Source: Acidobacteriota bacterium
Lineage (GTDB): Bacteria > Acidobacteriota > Terriglobia > Versatilivoradales > Versatilivoraceae
Assembly (NCBI GenBank): GCA_022821775.1
Contig: JAJECY010000296.1
Coordinates: 1-35,102 of the forward strand
Reading direction: 5' to 3'
Length of the DNA stretch: 35,102 nucleotides
The notes beneath the pieces are model-generated. The model had not been told where the DNA came from. It saw only the letters and a program-made list of their open reading frames with translations, and did no database searches. Below are positions 1 through 7,027 of the stretch, one piece after another. A program made the position numbers and the translations under genes. Each line of letters opens with the position of its first letter. The stretch's first letter is position 1.

Positions 1-58
1 CCTGCCGGACCAGTGGAACGAGTACCTGGAGATCAACGCCAACTGGTATCAGAAGTGA
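1..58 (+). CDS. C-terminal end of a ferredoxin (partial)
   Basis: Only the last 18 codons and a TGA stop (56-58) are inside the window. The reading frame gives LPDQWNEYLEINANWYQK, which differs from the C-terminus of the complete ferredoxin at 150-410 at only two positions. The two genes are therefore tandem paralogs of the same 7Fe-ferredoxin type, about 90 bp apart and on the same strand. The iron-sulfur ligands lie outside the window, so the type is inferred from the shared C-terminus alone. Confidence 0.8.
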   Translation, partial: LPDQWNEYLEINANWYQK

Positions 59-149
59 GTGGTTGCGCTTACTGACGGAATGGGGATGGTTACCGCTCCA
101 ACGTTATGAACCTCATGCTCCCAGAGCTCAAGGAAGGAGGAAATCGATA

Positions 150-410
150 ATGGCTTACGTGATTGCCGAGCCCTGTATCGGAACCAAGGACACAGCCTGT
201 GTGGATGTCTGTCCGGTGGATTGCATTCACCCCAAGACCGACGAGGACGAGTTTGAGGGCGCCCAGCAGCTTTACATCGATCCGGACGAATGTATCGACT
301 GCAACGCCTGCGTCCCGGCCTGTCCGGTGGAGGCCATTTTCGCCGAAGACGACCTTCCCGAACAGTGGGCCGAGTACCTGGAGATCAACGCCAACTGGTA
401 CCAGAAGTAA
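150..410 (+). CDS. 7Fe (3Fe-4S/4Fe-4S) ferredoxin
   Basis: Small cytoplasmic electron carrier of 86 residues. Cysteines are at 9, 17, 21, 25, 48, 51, 54 and 58. The first motif (C9-x7-C17-x3-C21-P) and the second (C48-x2-C51-x2-C54-x3-C58-P) match the seven-iron ferredoxins of the Azotobacter FdI/Thermus type, with C9, C17 and C58 expected on the 3Fe-4S cluster and C21, C48, C51 and C54 on the 4Fe-4S cluster. The ATG at 150 is chosen because a strong Shine-Dalgarno (AAGGAGG, about 133-140) precedes it; the upstream in-frame TTG at 63 would add residues foreign to the family. It follows a nearly identical paralog whose end is at 58. The redox partner is not evident from the neighbours. Confidence 0.93.
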   Translation: MAYVIAEPCIGTKDTACVDVCPVDCIHPKTDEDEFEGAQQLYIDPDECIDCNACVPACPVEAIFAEDDLPEQWAEYLEINANWYQK

Positions 411-426
411 GCCGATCCTCCAGGGC

Positions 427-1401
427 TTACAGGCCGGGGTAAAGGGTAGTGCTCAGGTACTTGAGGCCGCTGTCGCAGGCCAGGAACGCGATGGTGGCCC
501 CTTGCTCCTCCTTTCGAAGCAGTTGAATGGCTCCGGCCAGGTTGGCTCCTGACGAAAAGCCTCCGAAGATCCCTTCCTCTGCAGCCAACATCCTGGCTGC
601 CGCAATCGCCTCTTCATCGGTGACCTGAAGGTATCCGCTCGCCAGACTTCGATCCACCAGCGGAAGATCGGGAAAGCTGTAACCACCGCCCTGAATCTGG
701 TGGTTGGAACGCTCGACCGGCTTGCCGGCCAGCACGGCGGCTCCGGCCGGCTCCACGATGTAGGCCCGGATCGCGGGATTCCGCCCCCTCAGATAGCGGG
801 TCACGCCGCTGAAGCATCCGCCCGAGCCCACGAAATCCAGGAACACGTCGACACTGCCGCCGGACTGCTCCCAGAGTTCGGGACCCGTGTAGCGTTGGTG
901 AGCCAGCGCGCTGGCCGCCAGTTCGAATTGGTTGGCGCGGAAGGCTTTCCGTTCTTGCACCAGTTGGCCGGTCCTCCGTTCCACCAGGGCCAGGTCCTCC
1001 CCGGAGACCTGGTTGGGAGGGGAGCCCGCAGCCTGGTCCACCAGCACCACCTCGGCGCCCAGGGCCCGCATCATCCGCGCTCTCTCCGGGGTGTTTCCGC
1101 GCGACATGACGGCCACGAACGGATGACCCAGCGCCCGGCACACGATGGCCAGGCCGGTGCCGGTGTTCCCGCTGGTGAGCTCCACCACCGCTTGGCCCGG
1201 ATGAAGCGAGCCGTCCCGCCGAGCCTCTCGAATCATCTCCAGCGCAACCCGATCCTTCTTGCTGAATCCCGGGTTGAAGTACTCCAGCTTGGCCAGCAAC
1301 CGTCCCTGAAGCCCCAGGATGCCAGACGTGCGCCTGAGCTCGACCAGAGGCGTATTGCCGATGGTTTCGGTGATGGAGGGGCTGGGTGAACGTTTTGTCA
1401 T
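427..1401 (-). CDS. PLP-dependent cysteine synthase family protein
   Basis: A 324-residue fold-type II PLP enzyme of the cysteine synthase/cystathionine beta-synthase family, which normally condenses O-acetylserine (or a related activated serine) with sulfide. The PLP lysine is K49 in NPGFSKKDR, the substrate/cofactor loop is SGNTG at 77-81, and the C-terminal SSGAN and CDSGLKYLST segments match the usual SSGAN and PDSGERYLST. Length is normal for CysK/CysM. CDSG in place of PDSG and FGGFSSGAN in place of the usual G-I-SSGAN mark it as a divergent member, so the acceptor could be something other than sulfide. It lies 23 bp downstream of the GNAT gene on the same strand, probably as one transcript, and converges with the ferredoxin gene. 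Confidence 0.88.
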   Translation of the reverse strand: MTKRSPSPSITETIGNTPLVELRRTSGILGLQGRLLAKLEYFNPGFSKKDRVALEMIREARRDGSLHPGQAVVELTSGNTGTGLAIVCRALGHPFVAVMSRGNTPERARMMRALGAEVVLVDQAAGSPPNQVSGEDLALVERRTGQLVQERKAFRANQFELAASALAHQRYTGPELWEQSGGSVDVFLDFVGSGGCFSGVTRYLRGRNPAIRAYIVEPAGAAVLAGKPVERSNHQIQGGGYSFPDLPLVDRSLASGYLQVTDEEAIAAARMLAAEEGIFGGFSSGANLAGAIQLLRKEEQGATIAFLACDSGLKYLSTTLYPGL

Positions 1402-1424
1402 TCGGGGAAGGTGAGGGGGCCGGG

Positions 1425-2366
1425 TCAGACGTGGTCGATCTTGCAGATTCGGTCGGCGGTTTCCAGGTGCTTCTCCCCGATCGTCAATCCGGCGTCCAGG
1501 GACTTGACCATGGTGACGGATTGGGTTCGGGGTTGAAGGTCAAACAGGGACCGAATGGCGGGGTCGTCGGGCAGCCAGCCTCCAACACCGGTCTTCCCCT
1601 TTTGTGCCGCCAGGTCGATGATCATCCTGAACAGCAGGCGGAGTGAGTCGGACCGGTCCCGCCTGACCGCGAAATCGCTGATCTGCCAGTCCCCGTCCGT
1701 CTCGGTGACCCGCGCGTAGCCCTGGGTCCGCGCCTCCGGGTCTTTCAGCCAATAGAATGCGTCCCGGGGTTGCTTGAGCAGGGTGTATTTCCAGTACTCG
1801 AGCGAGCGCGCCACTGCCAGAGGGTAAGCTCCATGGTAGGCACCGTAGATGTCTTGAAGCTCCGGCAAGGCCTGGGAGGCTGAGAATCGCTGCAGGGTCC
1901 AGGCCCGCTCCCCGGTAGCGAGGGGAGCCGGACGGATCGCTGTCCGGGCGATCCAGGAGGGGCAGCGCAGGTATCCCTGCCTGGCGTAGTAGTCCGGATC
2001 GATGTCGGAGAAGAGAGAACCGAGTTGCGCGCCCTGCTTCACCTGGTCTTGCTCCGCCCAATCCATCACCGCGGCTGCGAAGCCCCGACGCCGGTATTCG
2101 GGTCGGGTGTGAACCGATCCGATGGAAAAGCCCTCCAACTCCCGGCCGTCGAGGTAATAGCTCAAGGGAAAGCAGCCCAGAGAAGCCACCACCTTGTCGC
2201 CGAGGCATCCGGCGTACCATTGAGCCCGCTGGTGCTTGGGAGACTCCAAACGAAGTCGAAGATGTTCTTCCAGCGAGGAAGCCATGGGCCAGAACTCGTA
2301 GACATTCGCATAGCACTGCAACCGCTCCTCGCAAGAGGCGCGACGGATCTCCAGTTGTGCGGCCAT
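1425..2366 (-). CDS. GNAT-family N-acetyltransferase
   Basis: A 313-residue protein with an N-terminal GNAT fold. The acetyl-CoA pyrophosphate-binding motif A is at residues 82-101, including VHTRPEYRRRGFA (the Q/RxxGxG/A loop appears as R-R-R-G-F-A). A motif-B-like element with the YARQGY tyrosine follows near 127-132. The C-terminal half (about 145-313) has a second domain-like stretch rich in W/Y/R that I do not recognise, so this is longer than a single-domain GNAT and somewhat Eis-like in layout. The ATG at 2366 has an AGGGAG Shine-Dalgarno about six bases upstream. The substrate is unknown. The gene is followed after 23 bp by the cysteine synthase homolog, suggesting co-transcription and possibly a role in amino-acid or thiol metabolism, which is inference. 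Confidence 0.8.
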   Translation of the reverse strand: MAAQLEIRRASCEERLQCYANVYEFWPMASSLEEHLRLRLESPKHQRAQWYAGCLGDKVVASLGCFPLSYYLDGRELEGFSIGSVHTRPEYRRRGFAAAVMDWAEQDQVKQGAQLGSLFSDIDPDYYARQGYLRCPSWIARTAIRPAPLATGERAWTLQRFSASQALPELQDIYGAYHGAYPLAVARSLEYWKYTLLKQPRDAFYWLKDPEARTQGYARVTETDGDWQISDFAVRRDRSDSLRLLFRMIIDLAAQKGKTGVGGWLPDDPAIRSLFDLQPRTQSVTMVKSLDAGLTIGEKHLETADRICKIDHV

Positions 2367-2922
2367 GGTGTCTCCCTGTCGGAGGCCGGTGACACAACGG
2401 ACATTGCCGGCTCCACCCTTAATCTACTACGAAAGGGATGTTCCGCCCAATCAGTTGTGTGTGGGACCCATTTGGGAGGGGAGAGAAAAAGAGTCATCCA
2501 CCAAGGGGCACGAAGGACAACGAAGGGCCAGGAAGAAATACATGAAGTGGAACGACGAACCACGAATGGACACGAATGAACACCAATGAACTGATGATGA
2601 ATTGAGCATCTCCATGAAACAACCGAGAGCGGACTTGCCCCGCGAGTAAACGCTCCGCTGGCTTCCCCCGGAAAAGCTCCCGCCGCCCGGCCAATGGGGT
2701 AAACGGCTCAACCACAAAAAGCACAAAAGGCACAAAACAAGGCCCCAGTCTTGCCCCATCCAGTTTTTGTGCTCGTTTTGGCTATTCAGGCACAGAGCGG
2801 ACCTGCCCCTCGAATTCCCTGTCCCCTCCCCCGATCCATAAAACCCTTGCCTGCGCAATGTTGCGAAAGGCTCTCCTTTCTATCGATATTCGCAATTCCC
2901 GGCAGGGGGCACTCGGCCCTTA
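2367..2922. repeat. Repeat-rich spacer with 10-mer and 9-mer arrays
   Basis: This spacer holds no credible gene. From about 2495 to 2592 it carries degenerate short-period repeats (CACGAAGGACAACGAAGG, then three 10-mers ACACGAATGG/ACACGAATGA/ACACCAATGA). At about 2711-2745 there is a 9-mer array (CACAAAAAG, CACAAAAGG, CACAAAACA), and at 2763-2782 a partial inverted copy (TTTTTGTGCTCGTTTTGG). A 19-bp direct repeat, GAGCGGAC[T/C]TGCCCC[G/T]CGA, occurs at 2627-2645 and 2795-2813. The low-complexity translations on both strands are not protein-like. This is interpreted as remnants of small intergenic repeat elements. Confidence 0.65.
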
Positions 2923-2952
2923 TTGACAAGCTTTTTGGGAGAGCGATATGGT
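2923..2952 (+). promoter_or_regulatory. Sigma70-like promoter for the FG-GAP protein gene
   Basis: A perfect -35 hexamer TTGACA (2923-2928) is separated by 18 bp from TATGGT (2947-2952). It lies about 120 bp upstream of the ATG at 3076 and is correctly oriented. Called from sequence match only. Confidence 0.6.
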
Positions 2953-3075
2953 TGGGCCGTCTATGGATCGACATCGTCAAACCTTTCCGGAGGCCCCTCG
3001 TTCAGGATTTCGGGAGAGGTGAGATCCGTACGGGAACCGTCGTTTGGAATCGAACTGGAGCGTGAGGTATCGGTC

Positions 3076-5919
3076 ATGATGAAGCCATTGGTGATGCTGA
3101 GCCCGGTCGTTTTGCTGGTGCTCTCCCCTCTGGGGATGGCTGGGGGTTCGGATGAGTCCGGTGACAGAGGCGCTGCCGGCAAGGGACGCTTCAGGGTCGT
3201 CCACCAGGGATTCGAGGCGTTCTCCAAGGGCGAATTCGAGCATGCCGGTCAGAATATCTATGTTTCCCGCGGCGGGCGCATCCAGCTCATTCACCGCTGG
3301 GACCTCAACAACGACGGTTACTACGAGTTTGTCTTCAGCAATACCCATAACGTGATGGTGGGTGGGGTGGATGCGCTGGGATACCTGCAGACGGGTCGCG
3401 GATTTCGTTCCGCCATCTCGCCCGTCCACCGCTCCATTGCCCTCTACGACCTTTGGCTCCAGGAGGAGAAGAGTCGAGACCGGGTGGTCCGCTTTCCGGT
3501 CGAGCGTCCCGGAGCGGTGCGATTTCACGATCTGGACCGGGACGGCTGGACGGACGTTCTTTTTGCCTCGTCGGGGGCCGGAGACACCGTCTCGACCGAC
3601 AGCCTGGTCTACTGGGGCGATGCTACCGGGTATCGGACGCTGAGACGGGTGGCGCTGCCCACGGTCGGAGCCCGGGACCTGGCGGTCGGAGACTTGAACC
3701 GGGACGGCTACACCGACATCGTTTTCGCCAATTCCGGCAGCCGCAAGCCCCCGAAAATCAACGAGGGATCCTATATCTACTGGGGTTCGGGCGACCGCTA
3801 CGGGACGCACCACCGGAGCGCGGTGCCGACGCGGTCGGCAGTCGGCTGCGCCTTGGGCGACGTGAACGGAGACGGCCACCTGGATCTGATCTTCGCCACC
3901 TCGGAACAGGACGGGGGCGGGCTGTGGCTTTATCCGGGCTCGCCCCAAGGACCGGATCTGAAGTCCCCGGTCCAGGTTCCGGTCCCCGACCTGCAGTCGG
4001 TGCGTGTCGGGGAGGTCGAGGGACTGGGCGGGGTCGTGCTGGCCCTGTCCAGGAAACACGTGAGGTTGTTTGCCTGGGATTCGGGAAGGCTGGAGGAGAA
4101 AAAGACCCTGGCCCTGGGAGGCGCCCGGGCGGTTCTGGCCGATCTGGATCTGGATCGACGGACCGACCTGGTGGTGGCAAGCGGCGACCGCTCCGCCGTC
4201 TTGTGGGGGAAGTCGGACTGGTCGACCGAAGAGGCTCTGTGGTTGCCCACCCTGGAGGCCACCGACGTGGCGGTGGCCGATCTCAATGGCGACGGCCGGC
4301 CCGAGATCGCCTTTGCCAACCAGTTGAAGGGAACCCACGGGGATCTGGATGTGGACTCCTATGTTTACTGGGGAGAACCCTGGGGCTACGGGCCGGAAAG
4401 CCGCACCGATCTCCAGACCTTTGGCGCCACCGCCGTAGCCGCCGGCGACATCGACCGGGACGGCCGGCTGGACCTTCTCTTCGGAAACTCGGGCAGCGGC
4501 ATCCAGGGTGGAAAGGGTGAAGAGATCTACGTCTACTGGGGACGACCCCACCGCGGCTACAGTCCCGCCGCCATGACGGCCTATCCTTGCGTGATGGGGA
4601 TGGCCACCCTGATGGCGGATCTGGATGACGACGATCACGCCGAGCTGCTGGTGGCCAATTCCGGCCGCCACTACAGTGGGGAAGCGGGGGCCAGCTACAT
4701 TTACCGGGGCGGACCCTCCGGCCCGGCCCTGCAGGGCCGACTGGAAGTTCCCGCTCAGGAGGTGGGCTCCTGGTCGGTGGCCGACCTCAACCGGGACGGC
4801 TTCCTGGATGTCCTGGCTTGCGACTTCGATTCCCTGGCCATCGCCTGGGGTTCGGCAACGGGCGTTTCCACCGATCCCCAACGCGTCGTGGGAGTGGCCA
4901 AGGCCACCCAGAACTGCCGCCTGGTGGACTTCAACCGGGATGGCTGGCTGGACGTTCTGGTGGCCGACGTGCAGGGCTTGAGGAGCCGGGTGTTGTTGGG
5001 GGACGGACGGGGATTTTCGCTGGATCGGTCGGCCTGGCTGGAGGCGGCTTATGTCGCCAACAGCGAGTTTGCCGATCTGGACGGGGACGGCTGGCTCGAT
5101 ATGATGCTCACCCGGTCCTACAACTCCCTGGACCGCAACGATTCCTGGGTCAGGGTCTACCCCGGCGGCCCCGATGGATTCGCTCCAACGCACCGATTCG
5201 AGTTCGCCACCTCGGGCGCTTTCGATCTGGCCGTGGCCGACCTCGACCGCGACGGCGACCTGGATATCGCCGTTTCGCAGTACTCTTCCCGCGACCGGCG
5301 CAATTTACCCGTCTATCTTTTCTGGAACGATGGCGCCGGCCGATTTTCTTCCGGGAGACGGACGGATCTGCCGGCGGAGAGCTCTTCCGGGCTGCTGGCC
5401 GCGGATTTCGACGAAGACGGACACCCGGACCTGCTGGTCTTCAACCACAAAACCACCTACAAGGAAGACAATCATACCAACGAGAGCTTCGTCTACTGGG
5501 GGTCTCCCCGGGGCTACCACACCCGCAATCGCAGCTATCTGCCGGCCCACGGACCCCACTTCATGCAGAACGTGGACATTGGAAACCTGTCCAGCCGCGA
5601 GGCCGCGGAATCCTACCTGTCGGCTCCTATTGAGCTGACTCCGCGGTCCCGGAAGCTGGTTCTTTCCTTCCAGGCGGAAACTCCCCTGGGTTCGGGGGTC
5701 AGCTTCGGAGTGCGTGCGGCCGCAACCCCGGACGGTCTGGCGGACGCGGGGTGGCGGGAACTCGGACCTGGCGGAGGGTTCACTACCGGGAAGGGAGACC
5801 GCTGGCTGCAGTACAGGGCGACGCTGAAAGCGGGGCGGGGACATGCCACGCCTTACCTGACCCGCGTGGCCATCGAGGCAGCGGCGAATGGAGAGCGGCG
5901 AGTGGAGAGTGAAGAGTGA
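3076..5919 (+). CDS. Secreted FG-GAP/VCBS repeat beta-propeller protein
   Basis: About 947 residues from the ATG at 3076, which follows a TGAGGT ribosome site and opens a clear Sec signal peptide (MMKPLVMLSPVVLLVLSPLG, then AGG). Longer in-frame starts upstream would bury the signal and overlap the promoter. The body has 13 calcium-loop repeats of the D-x-[DN]-x-D-G-x-x-[DE] kind followed by hydrophobic strands, for example DLNRDGYTDIVFANSG, DVNGDGHLDLIFATS and DLDRDGDLDIAVSQ. This is the integrin-alpha FG-GAP/VCBS propeller signature; several repeats also share a SYVYWG-type strand. The last roughly 100 residues form a different, beta-rich module (SAPIELTPRSRKLVLSF through RWLQYRATLKAG). No enzymatic motif is seen; a cell-surface or extracellular binding role is inferred. 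The final codons (ERRVESEE) are contributed by the heptad repeat element at 5901. Confidence 0.85.
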   Translation: MMKPLVMLSPVVLLVLSPLGMAGGSDESGDRGAAGKGRFRVVHQGFEAFSKGEFEHAGQNIYVSRGGRIQLIHRWDLNNDGYYEFVFSNTHNVMVGGVDALGYLQTGRGFRSAISPVHRSIALYDLWLQEEKSRDRVVRFPVERPGAVRFHDLDRDGWTDVLFASSGAGDTVSTDSLVYWGDATGYRTLRRVALPTVGARDLAVGDLNRDGYTDIVFANSGSRKPPKINEGSYIYWGSGDRYGTHHRSAVPTRSAVGCALGDVNGDGHLDLIFATSEQDGGGLWLYPGSPQGPDLKSPVQVPVPDLQSVRVGEVEGLGGVVLALSRKHVRLFAWDSGRLEEKKTLALGGARAVLADLDLDRRTDLVVASGDRSAVLWGKSDWSTEEALWLPTLEATDVAVADLNGDGRPEIAFANQLKGTHGDLDVDSYVYWGEPWGYGPESRTDLQTFGATAVAAGDIDRDGRLDLLFGNSGSGIQGGKGEEIYVYWGRPHRGYSPAAMTAYPCVMGMATLMADLDDDDHAELLVANSGRHYSGEAGASYIYRGGPSGPALQGRLEVPAQEVGSWSVADLNRDGFLDVLACDFDSLAIAWGSATGVSTDPQRVVGVAKATQNCRLVDFNRDGWLDVLVADVQGLRSRVLLGDGRGFSLDRSAWLEAAYVANSEFADLDGDGWLDMMLTRSYNSLDRNDSWVRVYPGGPDGFAPTHRFEFATSGAFDLAVADLDRDGDLDIAVSQYSSRDRRNLPVYLFWNDGAGRFSSGRRTDLPAESSSGLLAADFDEDGHPDLLVFNHKTTYKEDNHTNESFVYWGSPRGYHTRNRSYLPAHGPHFMQNVDIGNLSSREAAESYLSAPIELTPRSRKLVLSFQAETPLGSGVSFGVRAAATPDGLADAGWRELGPGGGFTTGKGDRWLQYRATLKAGRGHATPYLTRVAIEAAANGERRVESEE

Positions 5920-6048
5920 AGAGTGGAGAGTGAAGGTATCCGGGAGTACGTAACCGCTTGGTGACCTGGCTGGACTTCTTGAGGAATCGTGCTGCGACCG
6001 AAAAGATGCTTTACGTGTCGATCAGATCACTCTCCACTCTCCACTCTT
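5901..6048. repeat. Heptad-armed repeat element, copy A
   Basis: The left arm (5901-5935) is five exact heptads of the form AGTG[GA]AG. The right arm (6028-6048) is its reverse-complement style (CACTCTC, CACTCTC, CACTCTT). Between them is a 92-bp core. Bases 5960-6019 of the core align without gaps to the core of copy B at 29262-29427 (opposite orientation) at about 40 of 60 positions by my hand count. The left arm contains the stop codon of the upstream FG-GAP gene, so the element probably inserted at or over its 3' end. The rest of the spacer to 6115 shows nothing further. Confidence 0.6.
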
Positions 6049-6115
6049 AGCCCTGCCGCGCCGCCGTCCCACATGACGGAACGGCTGATCCAGGACGAAA
6101 CAGGGGTGTTTTGGC

Positions 6116-6838
6116 TTATCGGTAGGATGATTCCAGGTTGGAAAAGACCAGCCGGCCGGCGGAATCCCGGTAGCTGACGATATCCGGCTTCACCCCACCC
6201 GCGGATGAGTCCGGCAGGTCCCGGCCGTAAAGCTGGGTGATCTTGTGGACGTAGTCCCGAGTCTCCCGGTAGGGAGGGATGCCGCCATGCTTGCGGACGG
6301 CGTGTTCACCGGCGTTGTAAGCCGCCAGCACCAGGGAAAGGCTGCCGGGAAAGCTATCCCGCAGAAACTTGAGATAGCGTACTCCCCCTTCAATATTCTG
6401 GGCGGGATCGTAGGCGTCCGCTACCCCGAACCGCTTGGCGGTCGCCGGCAGCAACTGCATGACTCCCAAGGCTCCCCTGGGGGAAACCGCCGCTGGATTG
6501 TAGTTGGACTCCACCCTGGCCACCGCGCTGACCAGCTCGGGATCCATCCCGTGCTTTCGAGCGATGCGATCGATGAGTCGTCCGATCCCGGCAGGAGGCT
6601 GCCCCCGTCGGCGGGTCCTCGGTGATGCGCCTGCCTGGGGCATCGCGGCTGAACCGGGCGGGGCTATGGCAGTGTTTCGAGTATTGGAGAATATGCGGCG
6701 TCCGTCGGGTCCGGTGAAGCTGTCGATCTGCCCGTCGATCGGGATCGGGCACACGACCAGGGTGAACAGGCAGACGGCCGAAGCCATGTTCCGGTTCAGG
6801 TTCCAACCGGGGATGTCGATTTTCGTGGGGGTAACCAT
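6116..6838 (-). CDS. Lytic murein transglycosylase (SLT family)
   Basis: About 240 residues from the ATG at 6838 (a TTG at 6865 and an ATG at 6787 are alternatives; none has a strong ribosome site). A hydrophobic segment (MASAVCLFTLVVCPIPIDGQ) acts as signal peptide or anchor. The SLT domain cleaves peptidoglycan in the periplasm: the catalytic glutamate is E110 in RVESNYNPAAVSPRGALGVMQ, followed by the LAAYNAGE and IPPYRETRDYV motifs of family 1 transglycosylases. Before and after the domain are two short look-alike motifs, DGRRIFSN and AGRLVFSN, each resembling the small strand unit often seen at the N-terminus of such proteins. The gene lies about 190 bp downstream of alaS on the same strand and is probably transcribed separately. 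Confidence 0.9.
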   Translation of the reverse strand: MVTPTKIDIPGWNLNRNMASAVCLFTLVVCPIPIDGQIDSFTGPDGRRIFSNTRNTAIAPPGSAAMPQAGASPRTRRRGQPPAGIGRLIDRIARKHGMDPELVSAVARVESNYNPAAVSPRGALGVMQLLPATAKRFGVADAYDPAQNIEGGVRYLKFLRDSFPGSLSLVLAAYNAGEHAVRKHGGIPPYRETRDYVHKITQLYGRDLPDSSAGGVKPDIVSYRDSAGRLVFSNLESSYR

Positions 6839-7027
6839 GGGAACGGGAGCTGGATGATGGGACAACGTTCTCTCTCTCAGGAATTGTAGATGGTTCGGAA
6901 CCGGAAAAAGTCTAATGGTTCCTGCAAGGACCAGTGACCGGCGGTGTCTTCCCGGCCAGCCCCAACCCTGCGGATTGATTGGCGCGACTGAAGAGTGGAC
7001 GGGTCAACCCGCCCCTGATGTTCTGTC

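Noticed and set aside
2977-5193. Very long open frame (738 codons) on the minus strand
   Set aside because: Antisense shadow of the FG-GAP gene; it reads as repetitive VQPAVPVEVG-type strings caused by the repeated DxDxDG codons and has no start context.
6997-7014. Hairpin GGACGGGT-CA-ACCCGCCC downstream of alaS as a terminator
   Set aside because: The stem is imperfect and no U-tract follows on the minus strand, so an intrinsic terminator is not supported.
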